A DNA stretch of 64,000 bases from Alphaproteobacteria bacterium (GCA_022822665.1 JAJEAR010000065.1:1-64000); one strand, 5' to 3'; shown: positions 1-8,535, counted from the stretch's first letter. A program made the numbers and translations. Notes: generated by a model not told the origin, from the sequence alone.

Positions 1-1
1 T

Positions 2-220
2 TGCGGCACCTCGTCCATCTTCTTCAACGCCGCCAATTTTCAGCGTTTCGAGCTGAAAGCCGACGGCAAGCTGGTCCTCAAGAATTCCAACCTGTGCCTC
101 GCGGTCGGTGCCGTCTCCGCCGCCACCTACTCAAGCGCCGACCGCTGGCGAACCCTGTTTGTGGACGATTGCGATCGGGTGGATGCCAAGCTTTCCCGCT
201 GGGAGTTCATTACGCCGTAA
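2..220 (+). CDS. C-terminal end of a ricin-type beta-trefoil (lectin-like) protein, cut by the window edge
   Basis: Only the last 72 residues are present and the start lies outside the window. The reading frame carries a beta-trefoil style repeat: QRFELKADGKLVL, then a CLAVG segment, a hydrophobic LFVDDC stretch and a terminal LSRWEF. This matches the QxF/W, CL and W spacing of ricin-B lectin repeats, which usually bind carbohydrate. The rest of the protein, and so any catalytic domain in front of this module, cannot be seen. A single trefoil repeat of an unrelated secreted protein is the alternative. Confidence 0.55.
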   Translation, partial: CGTSSIFFNAANFQRFELKADGKLVLKNSNLCLAVGAVSAATYSSADRWRTLFVDDCDRVDAKLSRWEFITP

Positions 221-298
221 GGTGGCTTGCCGCCCGAAGCCAGCCGGCACCGTCCGAAAGTCGGCTTCGGCCGACTGAAGGCCGGAGGCGCAGGGTGA

Positions 299-384
299 CG
301 GTGAGGGTGGGATTCGAACCCACGGTACCCATAAGGCACAACGGTTTTAGGGACCGCCTCGTTCGACTGCGCCGGCGCCGTTGC
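299..384 (-). pseudogene. Degenerate tRNA-Ser with CUA anticodon
   Basis: Read on the minus strand, the 3' half is a good class II tRNA. It has an anticodon stem GCGGT/ACCGT, a long variable arm GTGCC-TTATG-GGTAC, a T arm GTGGG-TTCGAAT-CCCAC and an acceptor 3' strand CCTCACC with discriminator G. The body resembles bacterial tRNA-Ser (CGA type), including GTCGAACGAGGCGG. The 5' half is damaged: the putative acceptor strand GCAACGG does not pair with CCTCACC, and the D loop lacks the conserved GG. The anticodon loop reads CCCTAAA, giving CUA with C instead of U at position 33, and no CCA is encoded. A decayed tRNA, or the partial copy left by an integrating element, is more likely than a working amber suppressor. 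Confidence 0.65.
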
Positions 385-531
385 CTTGCGCGCGGTCATT
401 TCGTTGCGGTGCTCCCCTCGCCTCCTGCCGATGGCGTGGTCGGACCCTGACAGAAATCGCCGCCGGTCCGGCTACCAAATGGACACACGGGAGCGCGGGG
501 TGGAATACATCTGATATCGTCATGAAGACAT

Positions 532-559
532 ATAGAGAGTGGAAAAAACAACTCTCTAT
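532..559 (+). terminator. AT-rich hairpin with short T-rich tail (terminator-like)
   Basis: A perfect 9-base inverted repeat, ATAGAGAGT and ACTCTCTAT, is separated by a 10-base A-rich loop and followed by TTTATATT. It lies in an AT-rich island of roughly 100 bases, unlike the surrounding DNA. The tail suits termination of plus-strand transcripts, yet no plus-strand gene ends nearby, so the role is uncertain. Confidence 0.4.
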
Positions 560-619
560 TTTATATTGATTAACTGACAATACTGAGCAAACGCGACAAC
601 AGTGGATCGTTTTTCGTTC

Positions 620-1383
620 TTATCTGACCCTCCCCGCGACGATCGCCGGACGTACGTGCAGGGTGTTGGCGGAATTGATCACTGCCATGGTCGTCGGCCG
701 ATCCCGCACAGCGCTCGCTTCCCAGACCGAGCGCGGAACGAGCGCTTCCTCCACCCATTCGCCCGCTTGCGTTTCCCTGGGGTCTTCCCGTCTCCCTTCG
801 AGTTTCCGAAGCGTGAAATCGTCGACGAAGGCTTCGCCCCTGTCGTTGTCCATGTGTCGACCCACATGGGCCAGCTCGTGCAGCAGGCAGAACCAGAAAT
901 TGTCGATCCTGTCGTAGCGCAGAGTGAGACCGATTACCGGTCTGCCATCACCGAGCCGGAGTGCCGCCCCGTCCAGGTACATCCTCCGCAGACGCCTTTC
1001 GGTCACGAGTGGAATGCCACGCTTGACCAGCAATTCCCTTGCCAGCCTCGGACCGTCTTCCAACCAGCTGAGCCGCGCGACCTTCGTCAGGAAGTCCCGG
1101 GTTACGGTCCCACGTTCATAGTCCGCCTTCGGAAGGTCCTCGTTCGCCCTTGCAAGGATCTGTCAACACCACGCCCTGAACGGATAAAGGTCCCTTCTTG
1201 CATTCGCGCACACGTGATCGTTCTTTCAGCAGAAAGCGGCGCCCGGGACACTTGGCCCCCTGCCCTGTCGATCATGTTCCGCATGATCTGCTCGGCGCAT
1301 CCTGCCGGATCAGGCCTGTCCCGAATCCATCCCAGCCTTGCTATCGACCCGACGGGGACCGGCTTCACTCCACGTCGGATCAC
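620..1383 (-). pseudogene. Broken ImmA/IrrE-type metallopeptidase partner of HigA
   Basis: The 3' part (about 147 residues from 1063 down to 620) is a clear ImmA/IrrE (COG2856) domain with the zinc motif HELAH and a preceding RIDNFWFCL stretch. The frame stays open upstream to ILARANEDLPKADY. The 5' part is in another frame, starting with GTG at 1383 and overlapping the higA stop by 4 bases; it reads as the N-terminal half as far as RSGRGVD near 1160. Joining the two needs a frameshift, and about ten residues expected between them are missing, so a small deletion probably killed the gene. Such peptidases cleave or partner with HTH repressors. The stop is TAA at 620-622. Confidence 0.65.
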
Positions 1384-1760
1384 GGATCGTCCGGGTCGAC
1401 TTCCGGTTCCCGCAGCAGCACGTCCGCCGGTATCCCGAGATGTTCATGCAGCGCGCGCGCCATCGGAATTGTGATTGCGCGCTTGCCGGAGAGAACTTCC
1501 GACACCCTGGCGCGGCTTCCGATGAACGGGGCAAGGTCTGCAGGGCGCAGACCTGCCTGTTCCATACGAAACTTGATCGCGGCGATCGGGTCCGGATAGC
1601 CCATCCGCACCTGTTTGGCTTCGTACAGTTCGACGAGACCGACCAGGACATCGAGCTCGTCGTCCTCCGGGCCGTCGGCTTCCGTATCCATGAGTTCAGA
1701 GATCCGGGCCAGGGCCGCCTCGTGGTCCCGTTCGGACCGGATCGGCTTGATATTGGCCAT
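1380..1760 (-). CDS. higA: HigA-type antitoxin, XRE-family HTH protein
   Basis: This 126-residue protein starts at the ATG behind GGAGG. A GTG two codons upstream, overlapping the remnant toxin stop, is an alternative start. It matches the COG5499 antitoxin family: an acidic N-terminus with ELDVLVGLVELYE, then the DPIAAIKFRMEQAGL linker and an HTH segment through GSRARVSEVLSGKR to LGIPADVLL. HigA proteins bind and neutralise HigB mRNA interferases and repress their own operon. Here the toxin gene in front survives only as a tail and the peptidase gene behind is frameshifted. The antitoxin is thus an intact orphan, perhaps kept as a regulator or not yet decayed. Confidence 0.8.
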   Translation of the reverse strand: MANIKPIRSERDHEAALARISELMDTEADGPEDDELDVLVGLVELYEAKQVRMGYPDPIAAIKFRMEQAGLRPADLAPFIGSRARVSEVLSGKRAITIPMARALHEHLGIPADVLLREPEVDPDDP

Positions 1761-1762
1761 TT

Positions 1763-1825
1763 TCACACCTCCTCCACATCTACGGCGTCGTACTCGACGT
1801 ACCTACCCGCAAACAGGAACCGGTT
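1763..1825 (-). pseudogene. C-terminal remnant of a HigB-type toxin
   Basis: About 20 codons immediately upstream of higA read NRFLFAGRYVEYDAVDVEEV and stop, ending with GGAGG before higA. This resembles the usual HigB C-terminus (F-V-G-T-H-x-E-Y-D-x-I-D). No HigB-like sequence continues upstream, where the bmp gene begins within about 110 bases on the other strand. The call rests on a short match and on position only. Confidence 0.5.
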
Positions 1826-1934
1826 GCTCGTTCCCTGCGCGAACGGGGGCGCCGGCAGGTGTGGAAGACGGTCCGACGGAATGATATCGTGCGCCACCCG
1901 CAACGAGTTGGCCAAGAGTGCCCCGGGAGGCCCG

Positions 1935-2939
1935 ATGAGACAGTTGATCCGCCGAGTTGTGCTCGGCCTGGTCCTGGCGGTACTGGCGTCGCCCGGCATG
2001 GCCCTGGAGTTCAAGCCGGCCGTCGTCTACGACGTCGGCACCAAGTTCGACAAGAGCTTCAACGAAGGCGTCTGGAACGGCGTCAAGAAGTTCATCGACG
2101 AGACCGGGATCGCCGTCACCGAGTTCCAGATCACCAACGAGGCCCAGCGGGAACAGGCTATGCGCCGCCTGGTGCAACGCGGGGCAACACTGGTGATCGC
2201 GGTCGGATTCTCCCAGGCCGACGCCATCGATGCCGTCGCAGCCGATCATCCCGACCGGCAGTTCGCGATCATCGACGTGTTCTGGCTCGACCGGCCGAAC
2301 CTGCGTCAGTACGCCTTCAAGGAACACGAGGGCAGCTACCTGGTCGGGGTCGCGGCGGCGCTGGCCAGCAAGACCGGGACCGTCGGGTTCATCGGCGGAA
2401 TGGACATCCCGCTGATCCGCAAGTTCCAGTGCGGGTACGTTCAGGGCGTGCACGCCGCGCGCGGCGATGTCACGGTACTCCAGGCCATGATCGGGACCAC
2501 CCCTTCGGCCTGGAACGATCCCACCCGGGCCACCGAGCTCGCCCGCTCCCAGTTCGATCGCGACGCCGATGTGATCTACCATGCGGCCGGCGCAAGCGGC
2601 ACCGCGGTGATCCAGACCGCGGTGGAGGCCGGCCGGCTCGCGATCGGGGTCGACTCGAACCAGAACGGCATGGCGCCGGGCTCGGTGCTCACCTCGATGC
2701 TGAAACGTGTCGACGTTGCGACCTACCGGACCCTGGTCGACGCCATGAACGGGCGCTTCACCGCCGGCGTCAACGTCCTGGGGCTCGCCGAAGGCGGCGT
2801 TGACTGGGCACTCGACGAACACAACGCGCCGCTCGTGAGCGAAGAGATGCGCACCTCGATCGAGAAGGCCCGCGACGACATCATCTCCGGTGCAACCCTG
2901 GTTCACGACTACACCACCGATTCCGCCTGCCCGGGGTGA
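1935..2939 (+). CDS. BMP-family nucleoside-type ABC transporter substrate-binding protein
   Basis: This 334-residue protein has an N-terminal signal peptide (basic start, hydrophobic core, ASPGMA cleavage region). It then has the BMP fold: VVYDVGTKFDKSFNEGVWNG near the mature start, VIAVGFSQADAI, FIGGMDIPLIRKFQCGYVQG and GVDSNQNGMAPGSVLTSMLKRVD. BMP proteins capture purine or other nucleosides in the periplasm. A GGGAGG ribosome site precedes the ATG, which is why this start is preferred to the much longer open frame. It is the first gene of a four-gene transporter operon; its stop overlaps the GTG of the ATPase gene (GTGA). The exact ligand cannot be read from the sequence. Confidence 0.9.
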   Translation: MRQLIRRVVLGLVLAVLASPGMALEFKPAVVYDVGTKFDKSFNEGVWNGVKKFIDETGIAVTEFQITNEAQREQAMRRLVQRGATLVIAVGFSQADAIDAVAADHPDRQFAIIDVFWLDRPNLRQYAFKEHEGSYLVGVAAALASKTGTVGFIGGMDIPLIRKFQCGYVQGVHAARGDVTVLQAMIGTTPSAWNDPTRATELARSQFDRDADVIYHAAGASGTAVIQTAVEAGRLAIGVDSNQNGMAPGSVLTSMLKRVDVATYRTLVDAMNGRFTAGVNVLGLAEGGVDWALDEHNAPLVSEEMRTSIEKARDDIISGATLVHDYTTDSACPG

Positions 2940-4471
2940 GGCCCGGCGTGGCGGTCCCGGCGCTGCGCCTGCGCAACATCTCCAAACGCTTCGGGACCGT
3001 TCAGGCAACCCGCGGTGTCGATCTCGACGTGATGCCGGGGACCGTCCACGGCATCATCGGCGAGAACGGAGCCGGCAAGTCGACGCTCGCCTCGATCGTC
3101 TTCGGACTGCACACGCCCGACTCCGGCACGATCGAGGTCGATGGCACACCGGTGGACAACCTGCGCCCGGTCGACGCGATCAGCCACGGCATCGGCATGG
3201 TGCACCAGCACTTCATGCTGGTGCCGGGCTTCAGCGTGCTCGAGAACATCGTGCTCGGACTGGAAGCCGGTTTCCGGCTTGGGCCCGGTCTCGCCCGGGC
3301 GCGGGTCCGCCTCGCCGGGGTGTGCCGGGAACACGGTCTCGACATCGATCCCGATGCCACGGTCGACGACCTGCCGGTCGGAGTGCGCCAGAGAGTCGAG
3401 ATCCTGAAGGCGCTCTACAGGGGCGCACGGATCCTGATCCTCGATGAGCCGACCGGAGCCCTCGCCCCGCACGAAACCGAACAGCTGCTGGCATTGCTCG
3501 ACCGCATGCGCGCGTCCGGTGCGACCGTCGTGCTGATCACCCACAAGCTTCACGAGATCATGACGGTGTGCGACCGGGTCTCGGTGATGCGTTCGGGACA
3601 CCTCGTCGCAGAGCGCGACGTGAAGGACACCAGTGCGGACGAGCTCGCGACCCTGATGGTCGGCCATGACCTGCCGGCGGGTGGCGAGGAAAAGGCGGCG
3701 GTCGAGGTCCGCACCGTGCTCGAGGTCTCGGGGCTCGGCGTGAGGGATGCGGGCGGTGTCAGGCTGACGGACGTGAGCTTCACATTGCGGGCGGGAGAGA
3801 TCCTCGGCCTCGCCGGGGTTTCCGGAAACGGTCAGTCGGAACTGCTCGAGGTGCTTGCCGGCATGCGGCCGGTCTCCGCCGGCAGCGTGAGCGTCGGCAG
3901 CCGCCGGATCGACCACGCCCATCCCGCAAGCCCGGCCGAGATGCGGTCGCTAGGTGTTTCCCATGTGCCCGAGGACCGGCAGCGCCAGGGCCTGGTCCTG
4001 CCGTTCGACATCCGTGAGAACGCGGTCCTCGGCCGACTGGAACGGTGCGGTCCCGGCACGCTGGTGCGGCCCGCCGTCCTGCAGGCGCGCGCAGAGGCGA
4101 TGATTGGCGACTTCGATATCCGCCCGCCTGTCCCAGACCGGCCGGCGGCCGTGCTCTCTGGCGGCAACCAGCAGAAGGTCGTGGTGGCCCGCGAGACCGC
4201 GGAAAGCCCGCCGATCCTCCTGCTCGGACAGCCGACCCGGGGCGTCGACATCGCAACCATCGGCCTCATTCACTCCCGGATCATCGAACTCAGGAACAGG
4301 GGGTGCGCCCTGCTGCTGGTCTCGGCCGACCTCGACGAGATCTTCGCGCTGTCCGACCGGATCGTCACACTGTGCTCCGGACGGCTCGCCGGTCCGCTTG
4401 AAACCAGGAGCGCCGACCGGTCGGTCGTGGGGATGATGATGGCCGGCCTTGACGGCGGGGCCGCGGCGTGA
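2936..4471 (+). CDS. Nucleoside-type ABC transporter, double ATP-binding subunit
   Basis: This 511-residue cytoplasmic ATPase has two ABC modules, as in sugar and BMP-type importers. Module 1 shows Walker A GENGAGKST, Q-loop VHQHFML and Walker B ILILDEPTGAL. Module 2 has a degenerate Walker A region (GVSGNGQSE), signature LSGGNQQKVVVARE and ILLLGQPTRGVDI. A degenerate second site is normal for this family. It starts with GTG overlapping the stop of the binding-protein gene, and its own stop overlaps the next GTG. It energises uptake through the two permeases that follow. Confidence 0.92.
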   Translation: MRPGVAVPALRLRNISKRFGTVQATRGVDLDVMPGTVHGIIGENGAGKSTLASIVFGLHTPDSGTIEVDGTPVDNLRPVDAISHGIGMVHQHFMLVPGFSVLENIVLGLEAGFRLGPGLARARVRLAGVCREHGLDIDPDATVDDLPVGVRQRVEILKALYRGARILILDEPTGALAPHETEQLLALLDRMRASGATVVLITHKLHEIMTVCDRVSVMRSGHLVAERDVKDTSADELATLMVGHDLPAGGEEKAAVEVRTVLEVSGLGVRDAGGVRLTDVSFTLRAGEILGLAGVSGNGQSELLEVLAGMRPVSAGSVSVGSRRIDHAHPASPAEMRSLGVSHVPEDRQRQGLVLPFDIRENAVLGRLERCGPGTLVRPAVLQARAEAMIGDFDIRPPVPDRPAAVLSGGNQQKVVVARETAESPPILLLGQPTRGVDIATIGLIHSRIIELRNRGCALLLVSADLDEIFALSDRIVTLCSGRLAGPLETRSADRSVVGMMMAGLDGGAAA

Positions 4472-5556
4472 CGCCGCTTCCGCGCTGGATCGACATTGGC
4501 CTCCTGCCCGCGATCAACCTGCTGCTCGCGCTGGTGACCGCCGGGATCGTGGTGGTCCTGATCGGCGAGAACCCGTTTCGGGTCCTCCGGGTTCTCATCA
4601 GCGGCGCGTTCTCGGCCGAGACCCTCGGCTATACCCTCTACTACGCCACCAACGTGCTGTTTACCGGACTTGCGGCTGCCGTCGCCTTCCAGGCCCGGCT
4701 GTTCTCGATCGGTGCCGAGGGACAGGCGACCCTGGGCGGCCTCGGAGTGGGTCTCACCTGCCTGCTGCTCGATCCGACGCTCCCGCCCGTCCTCGTCGTG
4801 GTGATCGCGTGTCTTGCGGCGCCGGTGTTCGGGGCCGCCTGGGCGCTGGTCCCCGGCGTCCTTCAGGCGTGGCGTGGCAGCCATGTCGTGATCACGACCA
4901 TCATGTTCAACTTTCTGGCATCCGGCCTCATGGTCTGGCTGCTGTCGGGACCGCTCAAGGAGGCGGGCCGCGGCTCGCCGCAGACACGGCGGTTTGCCGA
5001 GGACGCAGCCCTGCCCTACCTGCACGACCTGCTCGGCTCCTTTGGCATCGCGCGTTCGCCGCTCAACGTCTCGATCGTGATCGCGCTGCTCGCGGCCGTC
5101 GGGGTCTGGGTCCTGGTATGGCGTACCAGGTTCGGCTACGCCCTGCGCGCGCTTGGCCACAGCCGGGAGGCGGCCCGCTACGCGGGTATCCCGATCCGGC
5201 GGATGATCGTGGTCACCCTGCTGATCTCCGGTGCCCTGGCGGGAGGCATGGCGCTCAACGAGATTCTCGGGGTGCAGCACAAGCTGATCCTCAATTTCTC
5301 GGCCGGGTACGGTTTCACCGGCATCGCGGTAGCGTTGATGGGACGCAATCACCCGGCCGGCATCTGTGCCGCCAGCCTGCTGTTCGGCGCCCTGTTCCAG
5401 GGCGGGGCCGAGCTCAATTTCGAGTTCGAGACCATCACCACCGACCTTGTGCTGGTGATCCAGGGACTGATCATCCTGTTCTCGGGCGCGCTTGCGGGCA
5501 TGTTCACACCGTGGATGACACGGCTGGTCCTGGCGCGGGCGGTGCGCGATGGCTGA
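4468..5556 (+). CDS. Nucleoside-type ABC transporter permease 1
   Basis: This 362-residue inner-membrane protein of the BPD_transp_2 type has about eight to ten hydrophobic segments. It includes the family stretch VAFQARLFSIGAEGQATLGG near residues 70-90 and an EAA-like region RFGYALRALGHSREAARYAGI. The GTG start overlaps the ATPase stop. The C-terminus overlaps the second permease start by 8 bases, implying translational coupling. With the partner permease it forms the membrane channel for the BMP-delivered ligand. Confidence 0.9.
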   Translation: MTPLPRWIDIGLLPAINLLLALVTAGIVVVLIGENPFRVLRVLISGAFSAETLGYTLYYATNVLFTGLAAAVAFQARLFSIGAEGQATLGGLGVGLTCLLLDPTLPPVLVVVIACLAAPVFGAAWALVPGVLQAWRGSHVVITTIMFNFLASGLMVWLLSGPLKEAGRGSPQTRRFAEDAALPYLHDLLGSFGIARSPLNVSIVIALLAAVGVWVLVWRTRFGYALRALGHSREAARYAGIPIRRMIVVTLLISGALAGGMALNEILGVQHKLILNFSAGYGFTGIAVALMGRNHPAGICAASLLFGALFQGGAELNFEFETITTDLVLVIQGLIILFSGALAGMFTPWMTRLVLARAVRDG

Positions 5557-6523
5557 GACGTGGATCGACCTGCTTCGTCTGCTCGACGGCGCACTCAGGC
5601 TGGCCACTCCGCTGATCCTGTGCGCCATGGCGGGCCTGGTCTCCGAACGCTCCGGCGTCATCAACATCGCACTGGAGGGCAAGTTGCTCACCGGCGCCTT
5701 TGCCGCCGCGGCCGCGGTGACGCTCACCGGGTCGGTGGCGGTCGGGCTCGCCGCCGCGGTCTGTGCCGCCACCATGCTCTCCATGGTGCACGGGTTTGCC
5801 TGCATCACCCACCGCGGCGAACAGATCATCTCCGGAGTGGCCATCAACATCGTCGCCGCCGGACTGACCGTGGTTGCCGGCAACGCGCTGTTCCGCCAGG
5901 GAGGCCACACCCCGCCGCTGGCGCCTGACGACAGGTTCCCCGCCCTCACCCTGCCCTTCGCCGAGACCCTTGCAGCGGTACCGGTCCTGGGCCCGTTCTG
6001 GGGAGAACTCGTCTCCGGCCATACCCTGCCGGTCTACCTCGCACTCGCCTCGGTCCCGGTGATCTGGTGGCTCGTCTACCGCTCCCGGTTCGGCCTGAGG
6101 CTGCGCGCCGCCGGCGAGCTGCCCGAAGCGGTCGAGAGCGCCGGGGTCTCGGTCACCGTCCTTCGCTACCGCGGATTGCTGATCGCGGGTGTGCTGTGCG
6201 GTATCGCCGGGGCCTACCTGTCGACCGGGCACGGCGGCGGGTTCGTGCGCGAGATGAGCGCCGGCAAGGGGTTTCTCGCACTTGCCGCGCTGATTTTCGG
6301 ACGCTGGAAACCATGGCCGGTGCTGTTTGCCTGCCTGCTGTTCGGAGTGCTTGACGCGGCGGCACCGCGGTTGCACGGGCTTGAAGTTCCACTGCTTGGT
6401 CCGGTTCCGGTCGCCCTGGTCTCGGTCCTGCCATACGGGCTGACAGTCATCCTGCTTGCGGGTTTCTTCGGTCGTGCCGAAGCGCCGGGAGCGCTTGGCC
6501 GGCCACCGGGACGGACAGGCTGA
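5549..6523 (+). CDS. Nucleoside-type ABC transporter permease 2
   Basis: This 324-residue inner-membrane permease is paralogous to the one upstream. The motif MAGLVSERSGVINIALEGK near residues 25-45 is typical of the second permease in BMP transporters, and RFGLRLRAAGELPEAVESAGV is the cytoplasmic coupling loop. It begins inside the previous gene, so the four genes 1935-6523 form one operon. The aldo/keto reductase starts 65 bases later on the same strand and could be cotranscribed. Confidence 0.9.
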   Translation: MAETWIDLLRLLDGALRLATPLILCAMAGLVSERSGVINIALEGKLLTGAFAAAAAVTLTGSVAVGLAAAVCAATMLSMVHGFACITHRGEQIISGVAINIVAAGLTVVAGNALFRQGGHTPPLAPDDRFPALTLPFAETLAAVPVLGPFWGELVSGHTLPVYLALASVPVIWWLVYRSRFGLRLRAAGELPEAVESAGVSVTVLRYRGLLIAGVLCGIAGAYLSTGHGGGFVREMSAGKGFLALAALIFGRWKPWPVLFACLLFGVLDAAAPRLHGLEVPLLGPVPVALVSVLPYGLTVILLAGFFGRAEAPGALGRPPGRTG

Positions 6524-6588
6524 ACCGCTTGGAGCCGGGGGCGCCGGCTGCTAGCGTCGGGCGGTCCTCACCCGCACGGGAGCCGAAG

Positions 6589-7470
6589 ATGCGCACGGAC
6601 CGGCGCACGCTGTTGATGACCGGTGCTGCGGCACTTGGCGTGCTTGCATCGGGAGGACTGGCAACGGCTCGGCCCGAGGCCGGGATTCCCGCGGTCGGGC
6701 TTGGAAGCTGGATCACCTTCAACGTCGGCGACGACCCGGCCCTGCGCGACCGGTGCGCGCAGGTCATGGCCGCGTTCGTGGAGGAAGGTGGCGGCGTCAT
6801 CGACAGTTCGCCGATGTACGGTTCCGCCCAGGCGGTCATCGGTGACGGCCTCGGCCGGCTCGGGCATCCGGCCTCGGTCTTCTCCGCCGACAAGGTCTGG
6901 ACCTCGGCCGACCGCGGCCCGGCCCAGATCGCCGAGACCACCCGGCTGTGGGGTGTGGACCGCTTCGACCTGCTGCAGGTCCACAACCTGCTCGACTGGG
7001 AGGCGAATCTCGAGACCCTGTTCGAGATGAAGGCCGCCGGCAGGCTCGGCCATGTCGGGATCACCACCTCGCACGGCCGCCGGCACCGTGAACTCGAAAC
7101 CGTGATGGAACACCACGCCATCGACTTCGTGCAGCTCACCTACAACATTCTCGACCGGGAGGTGGAAGAACGCCTGCTGCCGCTCGCGCGCGAGCGCGGG
7201 ATCCGGGTGCTGTGCAACCGCCCGTTCAGGCGGGGCTGGCTGCCGGACCGGCTCGAGGGCAAACCGCTGCCGGAATGGGCCGCGGACATCGCGGTCACCA
7301 CATGGCCGCAGTTCCTGCTGAAGTTCATCATCAGCCACCCGGCCGTCAGCGCGGCGATTCCGGCGACCAGCAGGGTCGATCACCTGCGCGAGAACAAGTC
7401 GGCCGAACGCGGCCCGATGCCGGATGCCACGATGCGTTCGCGCATGTCAGCCCATGTCACGGACCTGTGA
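6589..7470 (+). CDS. Aldo/keto reductase with Tat-type signal
   Basis: This 293-residue member of the aldo/keto reductase superfamily carries the catalytic set: Asp and Tyr in VIDSSPMYG, Lys in SADKVW and His in LLQVHN. The N-terminus has a twin-arginine-like DRRTLLMTG followed by a hydrophobic alanine-rich stretch, so it is probably exported folded to the periplasm. The start chosen has GGGAG upstream; an in-frame ATG 60 bases earlier would bury the signal. Its stop overlaps the GTG of the membrane protein gene that follows. The substrate is unknown. Confidence 0.8.
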   Translation: MRTDRRTLLMTGAAALGVLASGGLATARPEAGIPAVGLGSWITFNVGDDPALRDRCAQVMAAFVEEGGGVIDSSPMYGSAQAVIGDGLGRLGHPASVFSADKVWTSADRGPAQIAETTRLWGVDRFDLLQVHNLLDWEANLETLFEMKAAGRLGHVGITTSHGRRHRELETVMEHHAIDFVQLTYNILDREVEERLLPLARERGIRVLCNRPFRRGWLPDRLEGKPLPEWAADIAVTTWPQFLLKFIISHPAVSAAIPATSRVDHLRENKSAERGPMPDATMRSRMSAHVTDL

Positions 7471-8141
7471 CCGAGTGGTGGACTTACGGGATCAGTGACC
7501 TGGTCCCGTTCGCCGCCGATGCCTACTGGCGGCTGTTCGCCCACGAAAACCTGGTGTTCTGGCCGGTTCCGCTGGTCGCCGCCGTGGCTGCGGGCGCGCT
7601 GGTCCTGAAGCTTCTCAAGAGCCCCGGGGAACACTGGGGCTATCCGGTCCCGTTGCTGCTTGGCGGATGCTGGATCTGGGTTGGATGGAACTTTGTTCTG
7701 CATCGCTACGGTACACTCAACTGGGCCGGCGACTGGCTGGTCTGGCCGTTCCTGCTCCAGGGCGCCCTGCTGTGCATCCTGGCAAACCGGGTGGAGTTCG
7801 CGCCGATCCGCGACACCAGGACAAGGGCCGGTGCCGCGGTCATTCTGGTTGCCTGCTGTCTTTACCCCGGTCTCGCGATCCTGGATGGACGGTCCCTGCT
7901 CGAGAGCGAAGCCTTCGGTATCGCGCCGGACCCGACGGTGCTTGCAACTCTCGGGGTCCTGTCCATGACCCGCCGGCACTCGTTCGTGCTCGTTGTCATT
8001 CCGGCCCTGTGGCTCGCGGTGTCCTGCCTCGTGCTGCTCACCATCGGAGCCTGGCAGGGACTGGTGGTCGCGGTTCTTGGAGCAGCGGCCCTCTGGGCGG
8101 CGGCCCGACCGCGCGGCATACCTACCCGGCCAGGGCCCTGA
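7467..8141 (+). CDS. DUF6064-like integral membrane protein
   Basis: This 224-residue protein is almost wholly hydrophobic, with about six membrane segments. It begins with WWTYGISDLVPFAADAYWRLFAHEN and has the pattern WVGWNFVLHRYGTLNWAGDW around residues 70-90, which I recognise as DUF6064-like. No function is known for that family. The GTG start overlaps the reductase stop (GTGA). It ends tail to tail with the small minus-strand gene, overlapping it by 20 bases. The family call comes from recall of the motif and was not checked by search. Confidence 0.65.
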   Translation: MTEWWTYGISDLVPFAADAYWRLFAHENLVFWPVPLVAAVAAGALVLKLLKSPGEHWGYPVPLLLGGCWIWVGWNFVLHRYGTLNWAGDWLVWPFLLQGALLCILANRVEFAPIRDTRTRAGAAVILVACCLYPGLAILDGRSLLESEAFGIAPDPTVLATLGVLSMTRRHSFVLVVIPALWLAVSCLVLLTIGAWQGLVVAVLGAAALWAAARPRGIPTRPGP

Positions 8142-8535
8142 TCACCAGCATCACGGCGCGCCGCGCATCCTGTTCCAGTTCCGCCCGGTCGCGGATCCTG
8201 CCGGCTGTCGTGATCGCCGGGCCCGGCCCGTCGGCGTGCAGGAGACTGTTGCGCCTTCGGCGCAGCCACGCGTAGTCGCGGCCGTGCCGCACCGTGTTCA
8301 GAACGGCCGCGCCGGACCCGTCGCGCTGCTCGAACTCGGCCTCGAGCACGGCGTGGGCAAGGATCACGGTTGCAAGCCAGGCGGCGGCTGCAAACACGTC
8401 GACCATCTCGGCGAACAGCGCTTCGGCGTGCGGGCCCGCGGCGAGGCCTCCGTCTCCGGCGGATTCAACGATTCGATCCTGCACCCAGCGGCGACGCACC
8501 ATCTCCGCCCGGTGTTCCCTGACACTTCGTGTCAC
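8122..8535 (-). CDS. Small uncharacterised protein with HEPN-like RNxxxH motif
   Basis: This 137-residue, mostly helical soluble protein has no assigned function. Residues 95-100 read RNSLLH inside [13 protein letters not shown]. That fits the R-polar-x3-H motif of HEPN ribonucleases and HEPN-fold proteins, and helical segments lie on both sides. It starts with GTG overlapping the stop of the acylphosphatase gene, so the two are translated from one message. Its 3' end overlaps the convergent membrane-protein gene. A structural HEPN domain without RNase activity is equally possible. No partner nucleotidyltransferase or antitoxin is adjacent. Confidence 0.5.
   Translation of the reverse strand: MTRSVREHRAEMVRRRWVQDRIVESAGDGGLAAGPHAEALFAEMVDVFAAAAWLATVILAHAVLEAEFEQRDGSGAAVLNTVRHGRDYAWLRRRRNSLLHADGPGPAITTAGRIRDRAELEQDARRAVMLVIRALAG

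Larger units (their letters stand above)
221..619. other. 400-base gene-free stretch holding a tRNA remnant and an AT-rich hairpin
   Basis: No protein-coding gene can be supported here. The stretch contains the degenerate tRNA-Ser at 299-384 and the AT-rich hairpin at 532-559, annotated separately. Just left of the tRNA remnant there is also a short inverted repeat, GTCGGCTTCGGCCGAC at 260-275. Confidence 0.6.

Noticed and set aside
1338..1934. Long in-frame extension before the BMP binding protein
   Set aside because: It is antisense to higA and lacks homology. The ATG at 1935 has a ribosome site and begins a proper signal peptide.
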